Below are positions 12,745-19,618 of a stretch of DNA of 19,618 bases, in pieces. Under the pieces are notes generated by a model. The model did not search any database, was not told the DNA's origin, and worked only from the letters and a program-made list of their open reading frames with translations. Positions within the stretch are counted from its first letter, which is position 1; each line of letters opens with the position of its first letter. Source of the stretch: DASVEE01 sp036399695 (GTDB lineage Bacteria > Acidobacteriota > Thermoanaerobaculia > Gp7-AA8); the NCBI GenBank assembly GCA_036399695.1, contig DASWMP010000130.1, forward strand, positions 1 to 19,618, written 5' to 3'. The position numbers were made by a program, and so were the translations under genes.

Positions 12745-13311
12745 ATGTCGCCTGAGCTCCTTCTCGAGAGGTTCGGTTATCTCGCCATCTTCATTGGCTC
12801 CTTCCTCGAGGGGGAAGCGATTCTCGTTGCCGCCGGCTTTTTCGCGCTTCGCGGGTATCTGGACATCTTCTGGGTGGGGACGATCGGCTTCCTCGGCGCC
12901 TATGTCGGCCACCTCTTCTGGTTCTGGCTCGGCCGCCGCTACGGCCTGAGCCTCCTCGACCGCTTTCCCAGGATGAAGAAGCACCTGGGGAAGAGCATCC
13001 GTCTGTTCGAGCGCTACGGCGCCACCGCCATCATCATCACGCAGTGGCTCTACGGCCTGCGCATCACCTGCGCCGTCATCATCGGCATGTCGCGCATCGG
13101 CATCATCAAGTTCCTCATCTACCAGGCCATCAGTTGCCTCATCTGGGCCGTGGCCATCACCGCCGCCGGCTACTACTTCGGCTACGCCATCGAATCACTC
13201 CTCGGCCGCGCCGAGCACATCGAAAAATGGGGCCTCGGCGCCATCGTGCTGATCGCCGTGGCTTTCTTTATCTACCACCAGTGGAAAGAGCGGCGGGCGA
13301 ATGCCACGTAG
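12745..13311 (+). CDS. DedA family membrane protein
   Basis: This 188-residue integral membrane protein has the DedA/SNARE-associated domain order. The N-terminal half contains FGYLAIFIGSFLEGEAILVAAGFFALRGYL (about 10-39, with the conserved acidic Glu in the reentrant region). GAYVGHLFWFWLGRRYG follows at about 51-67. The block FERYGATAIIITQWLYGLRITCAVIIGMSRI (about 89-119) contains the family's conserved Arg, and C-terminal helices follow. Members move polyprenyl phosphate or phospholipids across the inner membrane, or support envelope homeostasis; which applies here cannot be told. It would fit functionally with the neighbouring envelope glycosyltransferases. The ATG at 12745 gives the usual DedA start. 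No strong Shine-Dalgarno is visible. Confidence 0.93.
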   Translation: MSPELLLERFGYLAIFIGSFLEGEAILVAAGFFALRGYLDIFWVGTIGFLGAYVGHLFWFWLGRRYGLSLLDRFPRMKKHLGKSIRLFERYGATAIIITQWLYGLRITCAVIIGMSRIGIIKFLIYQAISCLIWAVAITAAGYYFGYAIESLLGRAEHIEKWGLGAIVLIAVAFFIYHQWKERRANAT

Positions 13312-13326
13312 CGCGCGCTCCGCGCT
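13310..13326. terminator. Short hairpin overlapping both convergent stop codons
   Basis: AGCGCG (13310-13315) pairs with CGCGCT (13321-13326) around CGCTC. It overlaps the DedA stop (13309-13311) and the stop of the PilW-like gene (13327-13325, minus strand). The flanking AAAA on the plus strand supplies UUUU ahead of the stem on the minus strand, not after it, so efficient termination is uncertain. Confidence 0.4.
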
Positions 13327-14368
13327 AAAACCGCGTCGCCGTCGTCACCACGCCCTGCTGCGACTCATAGTTCGTGGCCCGGTAGTTCGACATCAGCGCC
13401 AGCCGCACGAAGACCTTCCGGAAGCCGATCGGTCCGGCGACTTTGACTTCGAAGCCGGAGGGGAAGCCGGGCTTCGCGGCGTCGGCCTGGGCGTAGGCGA
13501 AGACGGGGTGGCGGATGGGGAACGCCGGGCGGGAGGTCGGGCGGAAGGTGACGGAGTAGTCCATGCGTCCCGAGATCCGGCCGCCGCGCATTTCGGGGAG
13601 CATGGTCTTACTCTCGGCGATGGCGATGGTGGGGCGTGCGAGCGGCGGGTTGAACGTGCCGTCCTTCGCTTCGTTCAGGTCGTAGAAGGCATTGCCGAGG
13701 GGCTGGGCGGGGTGCCAGGCGCGCTGGATGCCGTAGCCGAGGAGCTGGTTCGTGACGCGGGTGAGCTGGGCCGGGGTGAGCGTCGAGAGCTGGAAGTAAT
13801 CGGCGTACTCGCCGCTCGCGGCGCGCACCAGATCCAGATACCAGCCGGCGCCGCCGAAGTTGCGGCTCGTGTTCCGCGAGAGAAAGAAATACTCGAAGCG
13901 GTAGCGGTCGATCGGCAGCTCGATCTCCGGCGTGGCGTTGTTGGTGTCGTGGTCGTACAACACCGGCTTGTTCGTACCCTCGAGCGGCGCGAGCGAGCGG
14001 ACGATCAGCAGCGAATTGCCGGTGCGGCGCGCCGTCCCCGTGCCGGTGTCGGGGTTCAGAGCCGGGTCGGGATCGAAGACCGGCAGCAGTGAATTCGGCA
14101 TCACCGGCGTCGTGGCCGGGATCTGCAGCGCGGCGCGGTACTCGTTGCCGGCCGTGTCGTCCTGATACGCCGTGGCCGACTGCAGCAGCTCCACGTAGAC
14201 CTGGTTCACCGCGCGTTGCGTCATGATCGTCAGGTCGTTGTGGCTCTCGTTGAACATCGCCGTCTGCAGCGTCTCCTCGATGAGCGTGTAGACGACGATC
14301 ATCAGGCCGCTGACGAGCGCCAGCACGACGACCACTTCCATCAGCGAGAAGCCCTGTTCTCTTTTCAT
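13325..14368 (-). CDS. PilW-like prepilin (minor pseudopilin)
   Basis: This 347-residue protein begins MKREQGFSLMEVVVVLALVSGLMIVVYTL, a textbook type III signal. Cleavage is predicted at G6|F7 with Glu at mature position 5, followed by the hydrophobic alpha-1 helix. The rest is an extracellular/periplasmic globular domain; a disulfide does not appear to be used, as Cys is absent. The length and C-terminal placement in the operon fit PilW/GspJ-type minor pilins. The ATG at 14368 is preceded by AGAGGTAACG, in which TAA is the stop codon of the preceding giant pseudopilin, so translation is coupled with only 2 nt between genes. It is the last gene of the leftward pseudopilin operon and ends 13 nt from the convergent DedA stop. 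Confidence 0.88.
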   Translation of the reverse strand: MKREQGFSLMEVVVVLALVSGLMIVVYTLIEETLQTAMFNESHNDLTIMTQRAVNQVYVELLQSATAYQDDTAGNEYRAALQIPATTPVMPNSLLPVFDPDPALNPDTGTGTARRTGNSLLIVRSLAPLEGTNKPVLYDHDTNNATPEIELPIDRYRFEYFFLSRNTSRNFGGAGWYLDLVRAASGEYADYFQLSTLTPAQLTRVTNQLLGYGIQRAWHPAQPLGNAFYDLNEAKDGTFNPPLARPTIAIAESKTMLPEMRGGRISGRMDYSVTFRPTSRPAFPIRHPVFAYAQADAAKPGFPSGFEVKVAGPIGFRKVFVRLALMSNYRATNYESQQGVVTTATRF

Positions 14369-14370
14369 CG

Positions 14371-17300
14371 TTACCTCTTGATGAAGGCCGTGTACTGGTG
14401 GAAGGAGTAGTGGAGCGGGAGCCCTTCGCGATACGCCTCCACGCGGATCACGTAGTTGCCGGCCGGGAACGACGCCGCCGGCGTGCTCCAGTTGTACGAC
14501 GTCGCCGCCAGCAGCCGCGCCGCGACCGGCTTGCGGCCGAGCTCCGTCACCGGCGTGTTGTCCTGCATGTAGAGCCACGTGCGGCCGTTGTCGCGGCTGT
14601 ACAGGACCGCGAAGCGGACGCTCGTGTCGTCCGTGAAGCCGTTCGGGTACGACGGCGTGTATTTCAGCCCGTCCCAGCGGCGCCACTGCAGGTCCCAGGC
14701 GACGCTCACGGTCGCCGGGTTGTTCAGCTCCACGTTGGGATTCGGCGTGCTGATGACGATGCGCGGCAGCTCGCGGACGCGGCTCGGATCGGGCTGCCCG
14801 GACGTCTGATACAGCCCGCCGGCCATGTAGCTCTGGATCAGGCTCAGGAACGACCAGCGGGCGATGAAGGCCGTGCCCGACTCGCCGGTCGGCGAGAGGC
14901 CGTTCACCACGACGAAGGCCGTATTGCCGCTGGAGTCGCGCTGCGTGACCAGCGAGCTGCCCGGGATGTTCGCGGCGTTCCTGTAGTAGCGCGCCAGGAT
15001 CGACAGCGTCAGCGAGCCGCCGTACGCCTGCTGCAGGAAGTGATCGGGGTTCATCCCGGTGTCGTTCACGTTGATGTTGAACGGCCGGTTGTTCGCGATC
15101 GAGTCGGCGAGCGGGATCTTGTACGTGGCGGCGATGGCGCTGCCGTCCGTGTCCAGCGTGGCCGTGGCCGTGCCGGCGCTGGCGTACGAGTGATGGAACG
15201 TCGACGACGCCGTGCCGCTCCAGAAGTAGGACGTGCTGCCCCGCTCCGCGGTGCGGCGCGAGGCCGGCTCGAAGGCCGTCCCGGCCGGCAGGTTCGCCGT
15301 GACCTGTTCGCGCAGCACGCGGCGGAAGCGTCCGGCCGTCGTGCCGGTCGGCAGGTTGCCCACCGCTTCGTAGCCGGTTGCGCCGGTGAAGGAGCTGTCG
15401 GGATACAGCTCGCCGAGCCACGACATCCCCCACCAGTAGCCGCTGGCCGGCTGCGCCGCGCGCACGAGCTTCACGCCGCCGTAGAAGCCGGAGTTCGCCG
15501 GGATCTGAGTGCGGGTGATCGACTGTTCGTTGCGCGTGCCGCCGGTGCCGGTGTACGGCTTCGACGAGACCGGGATGCTGTTCGGGAAGCCGTTGTCCGT
15601 GTCGTAGCCGATCTCATTGCCGATGCCGACGTAAAAGTACGAGAAGCCGGTCATCGTCGTGTAGATGGCCCGCGAGCGGACGATGGCCGAACGGAAGATC
15701 TGGAACACGCGCGACATGTCGATCTCGACTTCGTCGGACCAGCCGTCGTTGTCGTAGGTGGCGTCGGCCGCGTGGTTCTTGACGCCGTAGTACGTCCCGC
15801 CGTTTTCGGCGGTGGCCAGGTACGACCAGCCGGGCCAGAAGCTGGCGGCGTTCACCTCCACGTCCGGATTCGGCGCCGTATCGAGCATGTGGAAGTCGTC
15901 GAAGTAGCGGTTGTAGCCGAGGCCCAGCGGGTTCGCCAGTGCCATCCCGGAGTTGCCGTGCGGCATCTTCGAATCGGCGTACGGGAGGTGACGCGGATCG
16001 CCGAGGAGCTGGTAGCGCTCCGTGATCGGCATGTTCGGGTCGTTGTTCGCGTCGCCGAAGAGCCAGACGTCCGTGCCGCGCCAGGCGTAAGTGCGGGAGA
16101 GATTGGACGGCGCGTTCGGCGTCGGGACGGAGACGCCCGTCGACACGTCGCTGCCGATGCGCGTCTCGATCGCAAGCGTGTTGTTGGCCGGCAGCACCGC
16201 GGTCGGGATCGTGATGAGCCAGCGGGCCGTGTTCTTCTCCGCCGTCCCGGCGTCCGCGAGGTTCACGCTGAACGGCGTCGTGCCGGCCGGTACGTTCTCC
16301 ACCGGCGACGGGATGTACTCGAGGCCGTACAGCCGTCGCGCCGTGGCCAGGCCTCCGCCGTCGCATGAGGTGGTCGTCGTCACGCACGGCGTCTTCAGCG
16401 GCGAGTTGTAGAGACGGATGATCGTGTCGGTGCCGCTGGTCGTGAACGAGTACCACATGCCGGCTGTCGCGCCGGTGGCGGGGCGCGGCGTGGTCGTCAC
16501 GTTCGTCGGACCGGTCGTCGGATACGAATCGACCGTGCCGTCGTTGTTGAAATCCACGCCGCCGGTGAAGGCCTGGATCGTGCCGGCCGTCGGCGTCCAG
16601 AGGATGTCCTTCAGCGTGATGGTGATCGGCGTCGGCGTGTTCGTGTTCCTGCCGAGCCAGTCCGGGACCGTGTTCGGGGCTGCCGTGTTCGTGTGGTACG
16701 AGTAGACGCGCAGCCGCACCGCGTCCGTGTTCGCGTAGCGCAGCCGTTCCGGATGCGTGACGGCGCGGACGTACGGATACGTCTCCGGGTCTTTCGCCGG
16801 ATCGGAGTAGTTGCGGATCGGCGGGAAGGGGAACAGCTCGCCGTGCAGGTTGATGACGATGGCGTTCCGGTAGTTCCCCGGATGCATGTACATGTCTTCG
16901 ATCAGCAGGCGCAGCGTCGGCGAGTCGGCCCGCTCCAGCCCCGCTGCCACGCGCGCGTCGAACAGGGCCTTCTCATCCTCGTAGCGCATGCCGTGGTTGT
17001 ACTGATCGGCAAGCGAGTAGGGGATGGGGTTCTTCTCGGCGTCGTAGCCGTTGACCGTCGTGCCGTCGATGTTCACCCGCCCGGTGAAAAAGTCCGGCGG
17101 GTAGTAGTTCGTCACGGCGGAGCCGGCCGGCAGAAGACCGGGGTAGTAGTAGACGCTGTCGATGTCCTGCGTGGAGTCCGTGGCCTTGTTGACGAACGGC
17201 GTGTAGAACGGGTCGCGGCCGTACGACAGCTTGCGGATCCAGTGGCGCCGGAACTTCAGGCCCGGATGGCGCAGCTCGAGGTCCTGCATCGCGCTCTCGA

Positions 17301-17982
17301 CGAACGGCACGAGGTTCTGCATGTAGACCCACCACCCGGGCACGTTCTCCACCGCCACGAGGTAGACGTCGTACACCTGCGACGGCGGCGACGCGTTGGC
17401 GATCGTGCTCAGCACGCCCGCGACCTCGGCCAGGATGCGATTGCCGCCGGCGTCGTTCACGTACACCTTCACGTTCACGATGCGCAGGTTCTCCGACCCC
17501 TTGATGCGCTGCACCGTGATGCGCCGCTCGAAGAGCCACTTGCCGTTCGGCAGCAGCGTGTTGCCGCTTGCCGGCGCACCCGGATCGGTGATGTCGCGCT
17601 GCGTCGTCAGCGACGTCACGTTCGTCACGCCGTTGTCGTAGTTGTCCAGCAGCGTCGAGTCCTCGCCGTTGTCCGTCTGCACGACCGACTTCAGCTCCTC
17701 GAGCATCGACATCGCCTTCTGCGTGGCGAACTGCTTGTTGATGTTGTCCTGCGTCCCGCGGTGGGCCGTCGTCATCATCTGCAGCGAGAAGACGATGATG
17801 ACGCCGACGATCGACAGGGCTACGAGAGTTTCGACGAGCGTGAGACCATACTGCGCCGGGCGTCCCACCCGCGGACCGCGGCCGCGCGGAGGCGCATCGG
17901 CGGTGCCATCGACGAGCTGCCGTCGCACGCTGGCTCCTTCGGTCCGCGGGCAGCACGCCCGGCGCTTCTGATCCTGCTGCAT
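14371..17982 (-). CDS. Giant prepilin-like protein (1203 residues)
   Basis: Residues 41-65 (RPAQYGLTLVETLVALSIVGVIIVF) form a canonical prepilin signal: cleavage G46|L47, Glu at mature position 5, then the hydrophobic alpha-1 helix. The rest, more than 1100 residues, is an exported soluble domain rich in Thr, Asn, Tyr, Gly and Asp. It includes a calcium-loop-like DFNNDGTVD near residue 480, a Cys pair (TPCVTTTTSCDGG), and a C-terminal Ig-like stretch (VRFAVLYSRDNGRTWLY, then NYVIRVEAYREG). Ordinary minor pilins have about 150-350 residues, so this looks like an adhesin or tip protein carried on a pilin stem. The 46-residue leader is long; a GTG at codon 19 (17928) with GAAGGAG upstream would give a 28-residue leader. 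The ATG at 17982 is preferred for its GGGAGG site and coupling to the upstream stop. Confidence 0.85.
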   Translation of the reverse strand: MQQDQKRRACCPRTEGASVRRQLVDGTADAPPRGRGPRVGRPAQYGLTLVETLVALSIVGVIIVFSLQMMTTAHRGTQDNINKQFATQKAMSMLEELKSVVQTDNGEDSTLLDNYDNGVTNVTSLTTQRDITDPGAPASGNTLLPNGKWLFERRITVQRIKGSENLRIVNVKVYVNDAGGNRILAEVAGVLSTIANASPPSQVYDVYLVAVENVPGWWVYMQNLVPFVESAMQDLELRHPGLKFRRHWIRKLSYGRDPFYTPFVNKATDSTQDIDSVYYYPGLLPAGSAVTNYYPPDFFTGRVNIDGTTVNGYDAEKNPIPYSLADQYNHGMRYEDEKALFDARVAAGLERADSPTLRLLIEDMYMHPGNYRNAIVINLHGELFPFPPIRNYSDPAKDPETYPYVRAVTHPERLRYANTDAVRLRVYSYHTNTAAPNTVPDWLGRNTNTPTPITITLKDILWTPTAGTIQAFTGGVDFNNDGTVDSYPTTGPTNVTTTPRPATGATAGMWYSFTTSGTDTIIRLYNSPLKTPCVTTTTSCDGGGLATARRLYGLEYIPSPVENVPAGTTPFSVNLADAGTAEKNTARWLITIPTAVLPANNTLAIETRIGSDVSTGVSVPTPNAPSNLSRTYAWRGTDVWLFGDANNDPNMPITERYQLLGDPRHLPYADSKMPHGNSGMALANPLGLGYNRYFDDFHMLDTAPNPDVEVNAASFWPGWSYLATAENGGTYYGVKNHAADATYDNDGWSDEVEIDMSRVFQIFRSAIVRSRAIYTTMTGFSYFYVGIGNEIGYDTDNGFPNSIPVSSKPYTGTGGTRNEQSITRTQIPANSGFYGGVKLVRAAQPASGYWWGMSWLGELYPDSSFTGATGYEAVGNLPTGTTAGRFRRVLREQVTANLPAGTAFEPASRRTAERGSTSYFWSGTASSTFHHSYASAGTATATLDTDGSAIAATYKIPLADSIANNRPFNINVNDTGMNPDHFLQQAYGGSLTLSILARYYRNAANIPGSSLVTQRDSSGNTAFVVVNGLSPTGESGTAFIARWSFLSLIQSYMAGGLYQTSGQPDPSRVRELPRIVISTPNPNVELNNPATVSVAWDLQWRRWDGLKYTPSYPNGFTDDTSVRFAVLYSRDNGRTWLYMQDNTPVTELGRKPVAARLLAATSYNWSTPAASFPAGNYVIRVEAYREGLPLHYSFHQYTAFIKR

Positions 17983-17984
17983 CG

Positions 17985-19160
17985 TTACCTCCCATCCCGC
18001 CCGACGACCCACGCGCTCCGGCTGAAGCGGTAGTTGCCGAGTTGCAAACGAATCTGATCGATCATGGCGGCGTCGTAGTTGATCTCCGAGACCTCCGAAC
18101 CGCCGGTGAGCTGAATCTTGCCGAGCCCGACGACCGCGCCGTTGACGACCGACGGCGGCGAGATCACGAGGTTGCCGGTCACGTAGACGATGCCGCTGTA
18201 GAACGTGTCGGAACCGGGGTTGAGCGTGAGATTGCCGAGGATGACGAGGATGCCGCTGCCGACGAGCTTGCGCGTCGGGTTGAACGTGGCGTTGCCGCGG
18301 ACCACGATCAGCGACATCGTCGGCAGTTTCTCGGGGAGCTGGCGCTCGTCGTCGACGACGAGGTCGGCCATCGCGATGAGCTCCTGCTGCGTGACGCCGA
18401 AGACGTTCTGCAGCGCGAACGAGCCGTTCGTCGGCCCGTGCGGTCCGGGCGTGCCGCTGACGATGCCGTTCATCGTCGGCGTGCCCGTGGCCGGCGGATA
18501 GGTGATGCCGAGCCCCGCGCTGCCGCCGCGGACGCGTCCCGCGTTCTGCACCTGAATCGAAGAGCCGCGCAGCCCGGCCAGGGCGGCATTCGGCCCCGGG
18601 AGCTGGATGCCCATCCGCTGCAGCTCGGCCGCCATCGTGGCGCTCGAGAGGACGATGTTCGGCGCCTCGTTCGGCTGCTTCGCCGCGTCGTTGCGGACGT
18701 AGATCGTCCCCTCGGATGCGATGCGCCAGATCGTGCCGGCGGCGACCTTGCCGCGCCGCGTGCTGACGTCCGTGACCGCCGTGCGGCGGATCGCGTAGCG
18801 TCCGAAGACGCGTCCCGTGCCCATGATCTCGTACGAGCGCACGATCCCGGCGGCCGGGTCCTCGGAGTCGGTGACGGGCGGGAGGTGCGGCGGCACGTGC
18901 GGGCAAACGCCGCCCGGATCGATCTGCGGATTGAAAGCGACGACGGGCTGCGGCTGCTGACGGATGAACCACGAGAGCGATTCGTTGAGCCCCGCCGACG
19001 CGGCGTTGATGGCCTGCCCCTGATACGTGAGCTGACGCGCGAGCGTACGGCCCGAGAGCCGCGTCAGCGTCAACGCGATCATCAGGAGAAGCAGGACCAG
19101 ACTGGCCGCGAAGATGACGGAGATCAAAGCCGCCCCTCGCTCGTGTTTCCCGTGGCGCAT
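17985..19160 (-). CDS. PilX/GspK-like pilus assembly protein
   Basis: This 391-residue protein has the N-terminus MRHGKHERGAALISVIFAASLVLLLLMIALTLTRLSGR. It is the basic-then-hydrophobic form of PilX/GspK-type minor pilins, which lack Glu at mature position 5 (here Ser). After an amphipathic helix it has a variable domain. The C-terminal repeat-like region (LIVVRGNATFNP, then ILVILGNLTLNPG, then SGIVYVTGNLVISP, then NGAVVGLGKIQL) looks like a beta-solenoid, as seen in several PilX-type proteins. An upstream in-frame GTG at 19247 would add residues encoded by the leader hairpins and is rejected. The ATG at 19160 has GGGGG (19174-19170) nine bases upstream and begins a normal signal. It is the first gene of the three-gene operon; its stop is embedded in the ribosome site of the giant pseudopilin. 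Confidence 0.85.
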   Translation of the reverse strand: MRHGKHERGAALISVIFAASLVLLLLMIALTLTRLSGRTLARQLTYQGQAINAASAGLNESLSWFIRQQPQPVVAFNPQIDPGGVCPHVPPHLPPVTDSEDPAAGIVRSYEIMGTGRVFGRYAIRRTAVTDVSTRRGKVAAGTIWRIASEGTIYVRNDAAKQPNEAPNIVLSSATMAAELQRMGIQLPGPNAALAGLRGSSIQVQNAGRVRGGSAGLGITYPPATGTPTMNGIVSGTPGPHGPTNGSFALQNVFGVTQQELIAMADLVVDDERQLPEKLPTMSLIVVRGNATFNPTRKLVGSGILVILGNLTLNPGSDTFYSGIVYVTGNLVISPPSVVNGAVVGLGKIQLTGGSEVSEINYDAAMIDQIRLQLGNYRFSRSAWVVGRDGR

Positions 19161-19174
19161 CAGCGCATACCCCC

Positions 19175-19202
19175 AAAAAAGCAAAAGGGGCGCATACGCC
19201 CC
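19175..19202 (-). terminator. Terminator-like hairpin directly before the PilX-like gene
   Basis: On the minus strand GGGGCGTATGCGCCCC is a near-perfect palindrome followed by TTTTGCTTTTTT. It ends exactly where the GGGGG Shine-Dalgarno (19174-19170) of the first pseudopilin gene begins. It should attenuate transcription unless an alternative fold forms. Confidence 0.65.
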
Positions 19203-19287
19203 TCTGTCCGGCAACATGGCCGTCGTAACTTCCGCGAGTCGATACACCTACGGCATGGAGAGCTCCTCTCTGGGTTACGCCATCAGA

Positions 19288-19329
19288 CGAAAAACGGGGC
19301 GATGTACGCCCCGGAAGACCGGTTTTTCG
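19288..19329 (-). terminator. Bidirectional terminator-like hairpin in the operon leader
   Basis: The inner stem is CGGGGCG / CGCCCCG with a 5-nt loop (19295-19313), followed on the minus strand by TTTTT. Outer arms CGAAAAAC (19288-19295) and GTTTTTCG (19322-19329) are also complementary, so the A-tract and U-tract can extend the structure on either strand. Confidence 0.6.
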
Positions 19330-19334
19330 ACAAC

Positions 19335-19356
19335 AAAAAAGGGGCTCTACGCCCCT
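19335..19356 (-). terminator. First terminator-like hairpin in the operon leader
   Basis: On the minus strand AGGGGC GTAGA GCCCCT forms a 6-bp stem with a 5-nt loop, followed by TTTTT. It shares the GGGGCGTA start with the other two leader hairpins. Confidence 0.6.
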
Positions 19357-19402
19357 GTGTTGGTATCGAGTACCGCGGAAAGCAATGTCAGCTCGTCGTC
19401 GC

Positions 19403-19408
19403 TAGAAT
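19403..19408 (+). promoter_or_regulatory. Candidate -10 box, plus strand
   Basis: GCTAGAAT is identical in its TAGAAT core to the boxes before the genes at 3450 and 9567. No convincing coding start follows it within the usual 6-12 nt. Confidence 0.35.
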
Positions 19409-19414
19409 GTCCCT

Positions 19415-19590
19415 TGTTGTGTGGGAGGAACTTAGTCCTCCAAACTGTGATTTTCAATACAGGCCCACCGCGTTTCACGAACGATTCACGCGAGCCTGAT
19501 GCGCGTTTCACGCGCGGGTGGCGTGTATCAGAGCTCTACCGGGTGTAGCTGATCTCGGAGTGCGGTGGCGAACGCCACCGCTCTTTTTAC
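19415..19590 (+). ncRNA. Candidate structured small RNA
   Basis: About 175 nt run from just downstream of a TAGAAT box to a strong intrinsic terminator (19562-19589, GCGGTGGCG / CGCCACCGC then TCTTTTT). In between are a GGAGGA/TCCTCC hairpin (19424-19441), a CAGGC...GCCTG arm with an inner CGCGT/ACGCG stem (about 19460-19498), GCGCG-TTTCA-CGCGC (19501-19515), and ATCAG...CTGAT with inner CTAC/GTAG (19527-19553). No credible protein is encoded. It could instead be plain intergenic DNA or the leader of a gene beyond the window. It resembles no RNA family I can name. Confidence 0.3.
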
Positions 19591-19618
19591 GTGTACCAGA
19601 GCGGTGGCGTTCGCCACC
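19557..19618. repeat. REP-like palindromes, right pair in inverted orientation
   Basis: GGAGTGCGGTGGCG AA CGCCACCGC then TCTTTTTACGTGTACC (19557-19597) is followed by a second palindrome in the opposite orientation, AGAGCGGTGGCGTTCGCCACC (19599-19618), cut by the window end. The second copy matches the sequence at 9-29. Two inverted copies side by side resemble a REP pair (BIME). Confidence 0.7.

Larger units (their letters stand above)
19161..19400 (-). promoter_or_regulatory. Structured leader of the pseudopilin operon
   Basis: This minus-strand 5' region of about 240 nt holds three related GC hairpins with U-tracts, listed separately. Between the second and third is a possible folded domain. 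CGTAAC (19279-19274) can pair with GTTACG (19229-19224), enclosing a GAGAG/CTCTC hairpin (19270-19258). A CGGC/GCCG hairpin (19222-19209) comes next, and then the last terminator-like hairpin. CTGACA on the minus strand near 19394-19389 is a weak -35 candidate, but no good -10 is evident. I could not match it to a known riboswitch; GEMM cyclic-di-GMP consensus segments are absent. Confidence 0.4.

Noticed and set aside
13325..15433. Minus-strand frame extending the PilW-like gene upstream to 15433
   Set aside because: The upstream part is out of frame with the giant prepilin and Arg/His-rich; the canonical signal MKREQGFSLMEV starts at 14368.
14398..18033. Two long plus-strand open frames (14398-16368 and 16693-18033) antisense to the giant prepilin
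   Set aside because: Their products are Arg/Val/His-rich without domains and arise from the GC-rich codon pattern of the real minus-strand gene.
14371..19176. One uninterrupted minus-strand frame reaching back to 19176 for the giant prepilin
   Set aside because: The part before 17982 is a shadow of the PilX-like gene; the prepilin signal and a GGGAGG ribosome site set the start at 17982.
19161..19400. GEMM cyclic-di-GMP riboswitch upstream of pilus genes
   Set aside because: This was expected from context, but the conserved GEMM segments were not found on the minus strand.
18042..19548. Plus-strand open frames over the PilX-like gene and its leader
   Set aside because: They are antisense to a recognised pilus gene and run through terminator-like hairpins; no domain is seen.
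19520..19560. tRNA-like pattern (GGTAGAGCT) on the minus strand
   Set aside because: A D-arm-like hairpin exists but there is no matching anticodon stem, T-arm or acceptor stem.

Overview
The window is GC-rich (roughly two-thirds by eye) and reads as the chromosome of a Gram-negative bacterium. Signs of this are type IV pilus-like pseudopilins, exported proteins with signal peptides, a membrane-linked ECF sigma factor and PlsY/GpsA lipid genes. Gene content and the dispersed repeat style would fit Acidobacteriota or a neighbouring deep phylum, but no rRNA or other phylogenetic marker is present, so this is only a guess. I recognise no phage, insertion sequence, CRISPR array, rRNA or tRNA.

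Left part (1-8214). An exported alpha/beta hydrolase is translationally coupled to an ECF sigma factor with a fused multi-helix membrane domain. A convergent DUF72 gene follows. Next come a small double zinc-ribbon protein with a long structured leader and a sulfur amino-acid pair: a cysteine synthase/cystathionine beta-synthase-type enzyme and a cystathionine gamma-synthase/lyase-type enzyme. After these lie a small unknown gene overlapping a DUF6036-like nucleotidyltransferase (possibly a toxin-antitoxin-like pair), and the phospholipid genes plsY and gpsA, which overlap by 4 nt.

Middle part (8215-13311). This holds a membrane GT-C glycosyltransferase facing away from a processive GT2 polysaccharide synthase, and a 50-residue membrane protein. 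It also holds a stand-alone MshEN/GspE-N type (potential cyclic-di-GMP-binding) protein, an exported Pro/Lys-rich protein on the minus strand, and a DedA-family membrane protein.

Right part (13325-19618). A tight leftward operon of three pseudopilin-like genes is present: a PilX/GspK-like protein, a giant 1203-residue prepilin, and a PilW-like prepilin. The gene junctions are near-identical, with the stop codon inside the next ribosome binding site. Upstream lies an unusual leader of about 240 nt with three related GGGGC...GCCCC hairpins plus U-tracts. The last one ends at the Shine-Dalgarno sequence of the first gene. A structured, terminator-ended candidate small RNA diverges from it.

Two window-wide patterns stand out. 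First, many genes have a TAnnnT-type -10 box 6-12 nt before the start codon, implying leaderless or nearly leaderless mRNAs, while other genes use clear Shine-Dalgarno sites. Second, the region 4400-10900 is dense in foldback repeats built from 7- or 9-nt tandem units. Two of them sit in frame inside glycosyltransferase genes, and two supply the 3' ends of genes. Separate palindromes of the form GGAGTGCGG...CCGC occur near both window ends and between convergent genes.
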